Source: Chinchilla lanigera
Taxonomy: Eukaryota; Chordata; Mammalia; Rodentia; Chinchillidae
Assembly (NCBI RefSeq): GCF_000276665.1
Contig: NW_004955460.1
Span: forward strand, 492,615-556,614
Reading direction: 5' to 3'
DNA: 64,000 nucleotides
Every line of letters begins with the position of its first letter. Position 1 is the stretch's first letter. A program made the translations under genes and the position numbers. A model generated the notes under the pieces. It was not told the DNA's origin. It saw nothing but the letters and a program-made list of their open reading frames with translations, and searched no databases. Of this stretch, positions 35,953-45,870 are shown one piece after another.

Positions 35953-36260
35953 AAGTAATGAAAGATATCAGCTATAGATTCAAAGAGCCCTATGAACTGA
36001 GAAAGAATGAAGTGACCAGATATCACCACACACTTCTGAAAAAGAAGAGAAAAACAGTGTCATCAGCTAATGAAGGAAAAGGCTAGATCACTTCTGAAGG
36101 AGAAACAATTAAATTGACAAGTGACTTCACAATATAGTTAGAAACAATGAAAGGCAAAGAAATTAGGGCTTCAAAGTACAGAAGGAAGAATAATTGTAGG
36201 TAGGGAACTCTGCAACCAGCGAAATAGTCTTCAAGTCATGGTTGTTTGTCTCCTATTGTC

Positions 36261-36309
36261 TGAACATTGTCAGGTTGAACATTATCAGGTTGTCTGAACA
36301 TTGTCAGGT
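36261..36309. repeat. Three-copy 15-19 bp tandem repeat
   Basis: TGAACATTGTCAGGT, TGAACATTATCAGGT, then TGTCTGAACATTGTCAGGT in direct succession. Confidence 0.88.
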
Positions 36310-37008
36310 TGTAGCAGCATGAATATCTGAACCTCATGGTGAGTTTCAGCTCCCTACATGTTACTATATCTGCAATGCACAAAACACTCAAATCTTGTAA
36401 ACCAAAGTGTGATCAAAATTGATAAATCAGGCAGCATGGATCAACAGTCAAGACACCCTCCACTGTGAGGCCACTTATTTGTGGAGAAAGAACCAAATTA
36501 TTTATGCAACAACATTCTTTAGAATGACAATTAATTTAAATCTACTAATACTTCCTTTATAAAATACATGGAAGGCAGATAAAAACCATGTCCTCAAAAT
36601 GCAGGAAAAGCAATTTTAACTCAAGAAGCCATCATCTCTGTGACAGAGTCAGCCTCAATAGTTACCTAGCAAAAATAACAGATATGGTCTTCAAATGCTC
36701 AAAGAAACAAAGAAGCAATTGTAAATTAAATTGAATCTGAAAGGTATTTAGCTTCAGCAAGAGACAATAATAAAAGCAGCGCTTTTGGGGGAATAATGTT
36801 AATGGTATAAAGCTTTCAATCTTCCTAGTCTGTCCTATATGTAATATGTTCATTTGTATTTTTAAATAAAACAACTATGTATTAAATGGATTTTGAGACA
36901 TAAACAGCTTAGAGAACAGCTGTTTGACTTTTGGTCAAAACAGAAGAAACGCAAAGGGTTTCCAAATAAATGAAGACAAGTGGAATTAAGGTCTATTGAG
37001 AAGGCATC

Positions 37009-37365
37009 TGTTATAGTCTGGGTCTTAAATGTAAAGATTTGGCCTCCAGCTTGGTGATATTGGTATGTTATGGAAACTATTTGGACTGTGATGCAGTGGT
37101 AAGATCACTTGGAGCATGCCCTTAAAATGGGTAGTGGGAGTCTGGTCTTTTCCTGCTCCCCTCCCTTTTACTTCACGACCATCATGAGGTGAGCTGGTTG
37201 CTCTGCTGTGTGCTCTGGCATGATGTGTTGCTCACCAAAGGCCCAAAAGCATTGGGGCCAATAGACCATGGACTGAAACTTCTGAAACCCTAAGACATAA
37301 CAAACCTTTCCTTTGTATAAATTGACTATCTCAGCTGTTTACTACAGTAATGAAAAGCTGATACA
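37009..37365 (+). mobile_element. MT/MST-like solo LTR with perfect GCATC duplication
   Basis: Starts TGTTATAGTCTGGGTCTTAA and ends GTAATGAAAAGCTGATACA. Contains AGACCATGGACTGAAACTTC. Flanked by GCATC at 37004-37008 and 37366-37370. Confidence 0.94.
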
Positions 37366-37994
37366 GCATCTGACATTGAAGAGTCCACAGTTAATGTGAA
37401 GATTTAACATTGGAAAATTTAACTTGAAACTGAAATTGCCTGTTGGATCTCTTTAAGCTCTTAAGTTTCTTATGTATGGGGCTTTGATTTGGACCAAATC
37501 AGAATCAAATAGAATCACAGTTTGTACCTTTTATGTTACATTTAATTTTTGCAACTTGCATCCATGAACTCATTCAAAAAAAGAAAATAATACAATTTAG
37601 AAAGCCATATCACTTTGTACCAAACAATAACAACTATAACAACTACATCTGCTTTACTACCAATACCCCTGGAAAAACATGGTGTTTCTGTTACTCAAAT
37701 TCTATTTCTCTAGTAAATTATAATTAAAGTAATATGTGAGTAGAACAGAAGAAAATAATCTTACTGTATTAAAGAATATTATATTGATTTGTCAAAATTT
37801 GGAAAAGGTGTCATCCTACGTTTGTGCTTCTAAAAGTTTTATGATTTAGAATGCTGTCTTTGGAACTGGATATATTAATTTAAATATAAATTACATTTAT
37901 TTAAATTGGAAAATAACTGGAAAACTAAGTCATAAATTTTGAACAGAGAGGATTGCATTTTTAGTATTTCACATTAGTCTAATTTGCAAAAAAA

Positions 37995-38278
37995 TGCTGT
38001 ATTATCACTAATGTTTTATTGAAGAATTATTTGCTTATTCTTTTTAATGGTTTGAGCAGTCTTTCATTTTTACATCTGATAATCTGAGCAATGTAGTTGA
38101 GGATAGCGATATGCAATGTAACAACCACTGTTGATTTGTATTATTTTGTCTTGAGACCCTGTATCACTTTGAAAGTTCTTGCTTTGATTTGTTTATGTTT
38201 GTGATACTGATATGCTGCTACTGTTCTATTTTTTTGTTTGTTTGTTTCTCATGTACTACTCTTTTTAAAATAAAAAAA
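37995..38278 (+). mobile_element. Unclassified AT-rich retroposon, copy 2
   Basis: Aligns to 35683-35952: shared GTAACAACCACTGTTGATTT, GTATTATTTTGTCTTGAG, TGTATCACTTTGAA and GTTCTTGCTTTGATTTGT. It has the same 3' end, followed by TTTTTAAAATAAAAAAA. It starts about 110 bp further in than copy 1, as 5'-truncated retrocopies do. Target duplication unclear. Confidence 0.7.
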
Positions 38279-39162
38279 TTGCCATTTGGTAGTTATGTTT
38301 CTGTAATAGCTAAATTATAAACTATCTGATTATTTGAATGAAAAATGGTTAATTAGAACTTTTTAGAGTAATTGCAATAATTGAATTTTTTACATGTGGA
38401 ATTTTTTATGTATTGAATTAATTTCCTATTTAGAATTGAAGAATAAATCCCATGCTAATGCTTCTAATATGGGAAAGTGTTCAAAATAAGCCATTATGTG
38501 AAATGACACCAGAACAACTGGAAATTCAACTTATGGGAAATAAGTATTTCAGCTGCCAGAGGAACAATTCCAAACTCAAAAACAATCAAGTAAATGTATT
38601 TTGTTTCCAATGTCAGTGAAAATTGCTGCCACTTCTCCACACTCCTCAGACAGTTTTTGATCTCTGGGGTCATTTCATGTGGAGTTAAAAGTCATCAGAG
38701 ACTTCCTCTTCCTGCTAGCATAGAGTAGTTATTGTAGATGAATGTATTGATTGCTAACTAGATGAGCTAATTTTCAAGCAAAATAATATAAATGCTATAA
38801 AGTGCTAGGATTGACAAAGTCTAAAAATCCTGAAGTGGGGGGTGGGTGCTGGTGAGATGAGCTAATAAGCTTCAGCCCCTTTTCTCTGGTTGCCAACAGT
38901 TTAGGGCCAGAGTAACAGCAAAGGAAATCTCAAATATAAGCCAGTTTTGCCTCAGACATCAGCCTGATCTTGATGCTTTGATAGTAAAAGATGGAATATC
39001 TCATCATGAAAATTTCTGAGAAATAGAGGCAAAATTGTCCATCTCCTGATACTGAGATGATATAGCAAGAATGGAACCCTCGCTAAAATCCTCAGCTCTC
39101 TGAAAACTCCAGAGAGGAATTCCTAGGGAAAGGAGGAAGCCACAAGGAGATTTACCAGAACT

Positions 39163-39182
39163 GGGTTAGGGTTAGGGTTAGG
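39163..39182 (+). repeat. Interstitial telomeric repeat
   Basis: GGGTTAGGGTTAGGGTTAGG, just over three perfect TTAGGG units in intronic DNA with no flanking telomeric degeneration. Confidence 0.95.
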
Positions 39183-39259
39183 CTCCATTTGGCTCATGCC
39201 ACTGAGCTGAAGCCGGAAGTACCTGCACTTCCTACCTGGGGAAACAGAAAACGCTCTAC

Positions 39260-39622
39260 TGGGGTTTGGAGATGGTTTTGAGTGTGTGCCCCAAAGGTTT
39301 ACATGTTGGCATCTGGATTTTCAGAATAGGGGTATTGGGAGGTGGTGTGGAATCTTCAACAAGCAGGACCTAGTAGGAGGTCCTTGGGGCATGGCTTTGA
39401 GACAGATTGTTGGGCTCTAGTTTCTCTCTGGCTTCCCGTTCTGTTATCTGATCTCTTACTCCCACGTATACTCCCACCATGTTGCTATTATTATACTAAA
39501 CTAACGGAGCTGTCTGATCTTGGACTTTCAGCTTCTAAAATGATGAGCTAAATAAAAGTCTTCTTTATAAACTTAGCCTGCCATGGGCGTGTTGCTATAG
39601 TAATGAAAAACTGACCAACACA
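39260..39622 (+). mobile_element. MaLR LTR (MT/MST-like)
   Basis: TTTTGAGTGTGTGCCCCAAA, GGGTATTGGGAGGTGGTGTG, TCTGATCTTGGACTTTCAGC, an eroded AAATAAAAG signal and the end TAATGAAAAACTGACCAACACA. The 5' end is uncertain by about 15 bp. Confidence 0.83.
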
Positions 39623-39639
39623 TCTTTGGGGGAAGATCC

Positions 39640-40455
39640 CCTCACCTAAAGTACCTAAGCATTTCACACCCACTGTACGGTGACTGATAGAAAATTTCCA
39701 GATGTAACAATAGATAGAAACAAATGACCAAAAGCAAGAATGAAAATGAGAACAAGATCTTGATGAAATCAAGATAAATAGAGCCAGAAGATAAATAAAC
39801 AGGAAGTACAGGAGACATAAAATGAGACATGGTGGAATGATCCACATGATTGGATCCTGAGCATGGGCAAAGGCACCTTCCGAGGAGATTAGAGCTATGA
39901 AGAAGTTTTGGGATAAAAACCAAAACCATTACTAAGCACATCATGGTTCAACTTTTGGAACTCAAAGACAAATGGAGAAGTCTTAAAAGAATCAGAGTAA
40001 AGAATACATTATCTTCAAAATAATGACAGAAAGATTAACTACTGACTTTCGAAAGGGGCAGAAATGACATTCCTAAGTGCTGAAGAAGATAATAGCTAAC
40101 CTGGAATCCTGTGCCTGTGATGGAATCATTCTTCCTATGTAACTGTGAAGGAGTGATGTTCTCAGGTAGAAACTGGGAAGACTTATCATTAGTGGTCCTG
40201 CAAAGAAATAAGCACAGCAGGGGGCACTTTCCTCTTAAAAGGAAAATGATCCCAGATGGAAACACAGATGTGTGAGAAGGAGAAAGAGAAAGAGAATGGG
40301 TTAAAGCTGGGATAAAGCTCTGCTTCTTGATTTGGGTGCTGTTTATATGCAAGAATTTCCTTTTTGAAAATTCATAAGCTTGCCATTTAAATTTGTGTAC
40401 TTTTCCATGTGTGCGTTGTGCTCCAGAAAAAAATTTCACCAAAATAAAGCAAAAT
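39640..40455 (+). mobile_element. L1M LINE relic including a 3' end
   Basis: CCTAAGTGCTGAAGAAGATA and CTAACCTGGAATCCTGTGCC resemble the L1 block AAGTGCTGAAAGAAAA...AACCCAGAATCCTATA. TTTTTGAAAATTCATAAGCT, TTTGTGTACTTTTCCATGTG and AAATAAAGC match the L1M 3' terminus. Frames are broken; the 152-codon minus frame 40035-40493 is antisense to this. Confidence 0.7.
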
Positions 40456-40775
40456 GAAAACTGCTTAGAGGAAAATTCACAGCCTTCTTGCATACATTAG
40501 AGAAAAAGAATGGTGAAAAACCCATGAGCTAAGCAGCAATCTTAGGAAATTAGATAAACAACAACAAATTAAAAGAACAACCACAGACCTAGGAAGAAGG
40601 AAATAATCAAAAATAAAAATAGGAGCAGAAATTAAAAAGAAAACAAACATATAGAGGATCAAGAAAACAAAAAGTTGAGTCTTTTAAAATACTAATAAAA
40701 TGAAAAATCCTTGGTGAGGCATATAGGAGGCATTAAGTAATAAATATGAGAAATAAAAACGGGACATCCCACAGC
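40456..40775 (+). mobile_element. L1 ORF2 fragment
   Basis: ATTCACAGCCTTCTTGCATA, CAATCTTAGGAAATTAGATA, AACAACAACAAATTAAA, GAAGGAAATAATCAAAAATA and GTTGAGTCTTTTAAAATAC follow the L1 ORF2 nucleotide consensus. It abuts the L1 3' end at 40455, so these are two separate fragments or a rearranged one. Confidence 0.75.
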
Positions 40776-41417
40776 TGCTGTGACTGAAGGCCCCTCTCCT
40801 GAATACAGTGGGCTGAGCGGTCCCCAAGCCTTCTTTGGAAACTGAGGCTGGGCATAGGGGATCTCAGCAGTTTCTCTAAGGCCAGGGCCAGTGGTGACAG
40901 TAATACCACCACAGAGTCCAGGGCAATGATGGCAAACCTTTTAGAGCTTTCAATGATACAAACAGCTTGCTACAGCATGGCACCCGTGGCATATGTTTTC
41001 CAGCACTGGTTTAGTGTCTTCTTTGTCACAAGCATGCCTAGTCTGGATTACTGGAGTAGGTCCCTGTATTTCAGTCCAAGGGAGAGAAGGGTCTTCGATG
41101 GATAGATGGTAGAGGAATGAGTTTCCTGGGATTGAGATCAGATGCATAAACCCTAAGGTCTTATGACAGACTGTCATACTGAAGAGCTCCAGAGGTGGAA
41201 AGAATGCTACCAGCATGAAAGCCACAGGGAGACTGCCTTCATCCTATGCTGATTTATCTGTGTCTTCATCCATCCCTTGACCAGCTATAAGGTGTTCCAG
41301 ATGTCTTTTGGGGAAGCATATAGATTTCTTAGATATAAATTGACTTTGTCCAGAGTAGTGCTGCCAAGAAGTATAAGAATACATTGGGACAGAGTTATAA
41401 ATGTCTAAATGGCTCTC

Positions 41418-41502
41418 TGTGTTTGTGTGTGCATGCGTGTGTGTGTGTGTGGTGTGTATCTGTGCATACATGTGTGTATGTGTATACACGTGTGTATGGG
41501 TG
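41418..41502. repeat. TG-rich microsatellite
   Basis: Interrupted GTGTGT, GCATGCGTG and GTATGTG units. The 132-codon minus frame with TH repeats is its translation. Confidence 0.93.
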
Positions 41503-42252
41503 TAAGGGAGAAGAGATCTCAATGTGACTTTGTAAATGAAGGATTTGCTGTCACTATTGCCTTTTTTAAGTGAATCCAAAGGAGAGCATGAATGAAAGTC
41601 AGGTGGCTTCTTTAGAAAATCTAAATGGTAAACAGGATCCATACAGTAGAAAGGTAGAGTTCAAATCCATGACTACTCGAGAGGTTGATAAGGCTACATT
41701 TCCTTGGGCTATGCATAGGGCTTGTCCTGAATCAACACACCGGTCTCCCAGGTGGCAGTTCAAGATAGGGTGTTGTTTCTGAATAGTGATGATCAGGATT
41801 CTGGCGACCTTCTTTAACAAGGCTCATGTGTTGTCAGCTCCTGGGGCCCCATCCACACTGAGGTCTATGGTGATAGCTGTCCTGGATGGGTGTAGCACAG
41901 AGAACTGCAATTTAATCTGGGAAGAGAGTGTTGAGACTGCTGGACAGAATTTAGGACAGGTGTCATCTCCAGCAGTGGGCTTCTCTGTCAAGGAGATACA
42001 GGAACCCACCCCAATGGAAAGAGCTTTTCTATCCTTCAATTTTCCCCTGAGACTCTACGATGACACCATTATACTTTGTCCTTCATTTGATGATGAGCCA
42101 GGACTAATTTGGTCAGCTGCAGGTGGGGTTGAATAATTTTCTGGAAAAACAATCTTGCTGGCAAGGAACATGCAGGCCTGCTGTTGCCGGGTTTGGGAAA
42201 GCCTACCCACCAGTTTTGGCTCCCTGGCACATGGGGCTTGGTAACACAAAGC

Positions 42253-42280
42253 CTATATAAAAACGCCAGGCCATCTGGCG
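42253..42280 (+). promoter_or_regulatory. TATA-like motif with adjacent hairpin
   Basis: CTATATAAAAACG at 42253-42265 overlaps a perfect 6-bp inverted repeat, CGCCAG (42264-42269) and CTGGCG (42275-42280). It resembles an LTR core promoter, but I cannot assign the surrounding sequence to a family. Function is speculative. Confidence 0.25.
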
Positions 42281-43183
42281 TGCTGCATGGTGAGCTGGCA
42301 GCTGCTTACCCCAGTTGCAGTTGCCTCAGACTAGGACCCAGTGAGCAGACCTACGTCCCTCTAAGGGGTGTCTGACACTGAAAAAGTAGCTTTTGAAGCA
42401 AGAGTCTTTTCTTAAAAAGGGGGTGAGCTTCTGCTTCACTGATATGGAATTTCACGAAAAACTCTTATTTGTAAGTTTAGAATTTGCTGGAATTGTTGCC
42501 ACTTTTGACAAACATTTCTGAGTTAGAGGCACTGATCTTGGCCCTTGGTTGCCCTGGGAAAGGCATGCAGGAAGAAGGCTGCAGACACAGATGCCAGGAT
42601 GTGGCAGGGCAGTGTCAAGCTAGGAGGGTAAGAAGACAAGCAATGATATGCATGAACTGTGTCATGCAACCAGGAGACAGAGCCAGCTTTGCCCACATGC
42701 GCTCTGGCATGTGCAGGCCACTTGGCTGACTTGGAGATTTCACTTTGGGACTCTCAGATACTTCTTTTTCTGGATAGACTCAAAGATCAGTTTGTATCAG
42801 ATCACCAAGAATTGTCCTGGGCAGAAGCACAGAGGTGACAGCAGCTTTTGCTTGTGTGGGAAATGCTGACAGGGCTTTTTAGCTCCAGCAAGGAAAGCAT
42901 CGGCGCTTAGAGACTGTCCTAACCTAACGGGACACACAGGCTTTCACCTCTTCTTCCTTTGGGTAGAAGGAAAATCACAGCCTCTATAACTGGTGCCCAG
43001 GTTAGAGCTGCCTGAAAACTCTGTTATCTTCACACCCATCTTCTTAGATCTGTGGGAATGTTCACTTTCTACATAAGCTTTTCAGAATCTCTTTCCTGAT
43101 CCGTCAGACAGACATGTGTTGGACTCCTCAGCCTCCTTTCCCACCCCTACTCAGTGACAGTGGCATGGTTAATCATTACTTAT

Positions 43184-43217
43184 TTGTTTGTTTATTTATT
43201 ATTTATTTATTGATTTG
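43184..43217. repeat. (TTTA)n tract
   Basis: TATTTATTTATT-type run directly left of the reversed B1-dID at 43218. Confidence 0.88.
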
Positions 43218-43374
43218 TATTGGGGACTGAACCCAGAGCTTTTGCATTGAGCTACATCTCCAGCCCTTTTTTATATTTTATTTTGAGATAGGTTTGGAGC
43301 CGCCCAGGCTGGGCTCCAACTTTCAGCCTCCTAAAGTGTTGGAATCACAGGGCTGAACCAGTACACCTGGCTCT
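43218..43374 (-). mobile_element. B1-dID SINE, reverse orientation
   Basis: GTATTGGGGACTGAACCCAG, TTGAGCTACATCTCCAGCCC, a T-rich linker, TTTTGAGATAGGTTTGGAGC and GTGTTGGAATCACAGGGC mark both halves. Confidence 0.9.
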
Positions 43375-43802
43375 CACTTTCTTCTTTTTATTTTCTTATG
43401 AGGCCTTCCTTAGCACAGCAAAGCCACAAATGAAAGCCATAGTCAAGCGCAGACACAACAGATGAAAATCCCTCCAGATGGCAGGAACAGGAGCTGAGCT
43501 GGGGAATTGAAGAAAAGGTATTTCCCTGCAGGAATACCTGGGAAGAACACTGGATCTTCTTTCCTTGTCCCAATCGAGTAAGAATTTGCTTTGTTGATGT
43601 CTCAGTTTGGTCTGCTATAAAAAGCACTACAGACTGGTTGACTTAAAGAATAAATATTTCTCAGTTCTGGAGGTCAGGAGATCTGAGGTCAAGGTGCTGA
43701 TGGATTTGATTTCTGGGGAGGGCTCTCTTTCAGGTTTGTAGGTGGCTGTTCTCTTGCTGCGTCCTTACAAAGTCAGGTGTCACTTACTCTATGTGTGTTT
43801 GT

Positions 43803-44092
43803 ATATGGCAGTGGGGATGAAGCTTGGGCCTTTGTGCTGAGCTACATCTCCAGCCCTATTTGTTTTCTTTTAATATCTTTTGGTACTGGAGATTGAACTC
43901 AGGACCTTGTGCTTGCCAAGCAGGTGCTGTGCCAGTAAGCTATATCCCTGGTTGTTTTTTTTTTTTTTTTTTTGTAATTTTTGAGACTGATTTTAGTAAG
44001 TTGCTAAATTGTCCAGATTGGGCTTGAGTTTAAGATCTTCCTGCTTGAGCTTCTCAGGGTGCTTGGATTAATCCCACTATGATGGCCCATCC
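43803..44092 (-). mobile_element. B1-dID SINE split by an ID SINE
   Basis: ID half 43803-43858 (TTGTGCTGAGCTACATCTCC). The linker is interrupted by an independent ID at 43879-43951. The B1 half then runs from about 43975 (TTTTTGAGACTGATTTTAG, GGGCTTGAGTTTAAGATCTT). Confidence 0.87.
43879..43951 (-). mobile_element. ID SINE nested in a B1-dID
   Basis: TTGGTACTGGAGATTGAACT, TTGTGCTTGCCAAGCAGGTG and AGCTATATCCCTGG. A possible target duplication TTGTTTT lies at 43860-43866 and 43952-43958, weak because of the T-rich context. Confidence 0.83.
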
Positions 44093-44713
44093 TCCTTACC
44101 CCAATGCAACCCTAATTATCTCCCAAAAGACCTTCTCCAAATTACATTAGGGTGTGGACTTCAACAAGTGAATTTGGGGATATGTAAACATTTAGTCTAT
44201 GGCAGTGAGATTGCAAAGCAGCTACTTCACCAGTGCGAAGCACCTAGATTTCTATTTCTCCGGTTCTGGTGTTTCTGCATCTTTTTTTAAATATTGAGTT
44301 GTCTGCAATATAATTCCTTCCAATTTGGTAGCTGTCTCTGATTAGGTTAGTAGGAAAGGTGGGGTGACTAATTGTAGATTATTTTGAGTATTACTTTTCC
44401 ATGTTCTCATACTCTTCTTGTCTTTTTCCTGACATAACCTACTCCTGCCTCTGTGGACAATACTTCAGATTCTTTTAAACCTCACCTTTTCAGTTATCCC
44501 CAGTTCATCAGGACTGAAGAGTCTAGTTTTCACTAGAGATGTAGAACACTCATACTCTAAAGTGAGCCCCTTTTTGTCAGGAGTAAACACTAATGCAGAG
44601 TGGGACGGCAGGGGAGAGTAAGCAGTTTCAAGTATAAAGAATAGAAGCCTCAAGAAAAGGTTGAGTCTGCGGGTTCAAATTTTTAAATTTTGTACAAAGA
44701 CAGAAATCTTTCA

Positions 44714-44900
44714 AGCTGGGTTTTGTGGTACAGGACTATCATCCTAGTACTCTGAGAGACTGAAGCAGGACAATCACAAGTTTGAGCTAGTTTGAGCAGC
44801 TTAGCAACTTAGCAAGACCCTGTCTCAAAATAAAACTTAGGGCTGGGGATGTAGCTTAGTGCAAAGGTCCTCGGTTCAATCCCCCAAACTGGAAAACAAA
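44714..44900 (+). mobile_element. B1-dID SINE, full length
   Basis: AGCTGGGTTTTGTGGTACAG, GCAACTTAGCAAGACCCTGT, CTCAAAATAAAACTTAGGGC, TGGGGATGTAGCTTAGTGC and CGGTTCAATCCCCCAAACTG run through both halves in order. Confidence 0.95.
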
Positions 44901-45339
44901 TGATAGGAGTGTTTCATATGCATTCTTGGCAGATGGTGCAACAGTTAAAACTGTACTTTCCTCCCATAGATATGGGAGACATAATGATAAAATTCTTCCA
45001 GAAAAGTGAATTCCGTGGCTTGGGTTTTAAGCTTGCAGGCCTTGAGTAACCTAAAGAGACTGGTGCTCATTTTGATGAAGTTGGGACAAAGATGTTGTTT
45101 TCTTTTTTCCTTTCTGCTTTTGGACTGCCTCTTTCCCTCAGGTAACACAGCTGCCAGTAACAATGTAGATCTAAATAGGAAGCAGGCTCTGCAACCCTGG
45201 TTTTGCTTGGAAAGAAGAAAAGAGGGTTTAGAATGGATGCAGAGAATGAGGGGTTGTTTGCATCTCATTTTTTGGTGGGAGTATTTGGTGGGTTCTGTGA
45301 TATTCTTGGTACCAAATTGCTGTATTTTGTATTTTAGAT

Positions 45340-45450
45340 GTACCACAGCTGCTCTGCCATGAGGTCCCACCATGATGTGCTGACTTGCTACAAGCCCAAA
45401 GCAATGGAGCTAATTCATCATGGACTGGAACTTCTCTGTGTTTGATAGTA
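45340..45450 (+). mobile_element. MaLR LTR fragment
   Basis: CATGAGGTCCCACCATGATG, TTGCTACAAGCCCAAAGCAA and TCATCATGGACTGGAACTTC match the 3' half of MT/MST-like LTRs. It is truncated before the polyadenylation signal. Confidence 0.7.
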
Positions 45451-45659
45451 CTATAACGTCTGGGTTTCAACCTGGTACCCAGCTAATTTCCTTGCCATTC
45501 ACACTAGGGAGGTGAAGACTCCCCACTGACTCTGACTACAAATTTCTCTCAATTGTATAAGCCAGTACCCCAACCTCCATGAGACCAGGATTTTACACTG
45601 AATCTCTTTCTGAGTGGTGGAAACCCTGCTGGCCTACTTCTGTCTCATTGAGGGGATAA

Positions 45660-45870
45660 TGAACACACTGTAGGCTGACTGCCTAAGTTCAGATCTTGGT
45701 CCCATCAACTGTACTTGTGAGTACTGGACCAGCTGCACTGCCTTCCTGTGGCTCAGGTCCCTGATCCACAAAAGGGAAAAATAGTAATACATACTATCTA
45801 AGGTTTCCAGATAGATTAAATGGGGCAATAGATTAAGGTGCTCAGAGTGATGCCTGATATACCTAGGAAA
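45660..45870 (+). mobile_element. MIR SINE relic
   Basis: GACTGCCTAAGTTCAGATCT, GGTCCCTGATCCACAAAAGG, AGTAATACATACTATCTAAG, TAGATTAAATGGGGCAATAG and GTGCTCAGAGTGATGCCTGA follow the MIR consensus over nearly its full length. Confidence 0.85.

Larger units (their letters stand above)
35095..36250 (+). mobile_element. L1M or HAL1 LINE relic with two insertions
   Basis: AATATATATATCCAGAATGA, GAGACAAAGAAGGGAAAATA and, after the insertions, AATGAAAGATATCAGCTATA, GACAAGTGACTTCACAATAT and GTTAGAAACAATGAAAGGCA follow the ORF1-side region of old L1/HAL1 elements. It is split by an ID SINE (35465-35545) and a second retroposon (35575-35952). The reading frame is broken. Confidence 0.72.
43597..44215 (-). 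mobile_element. MLT1 LTR, reverse orientation, holding SINEs
   Basis: Before the SINEs: TCAGTTTGGTCTGCTATAAA, AATATTTCTCAGTTCTGGAG, GCGTCCTTACAAAGTCAGG. After them: ACCCTAATTATCTCCCAAAA, AATTACATTAGGGTGTGGAC, AACATTTAGTCTATGGCA. These are reversed MLT1 blocks. The interruption is 43803-44092. Confidence 0.85.

Noticed and set aside
40035..40493. 152-codon minus-strand open frame, the longest in the window
   Set aside because: It is antisense to an L1M relic, has no splice context or recognisable domain, and contains a low-complexity run.
41244..41642. 132-codon minus frame with TH repeats
   Set aside because: Translation of the TG-rich microsatellite 41418-41502.
45006..45373. Overlapping 118-codon plus and 142-codon minus frames
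   Set aside because: Both strands are open over the same bases, neither resembles a known protein, and the right edge enters a MaLR LTR fragment.
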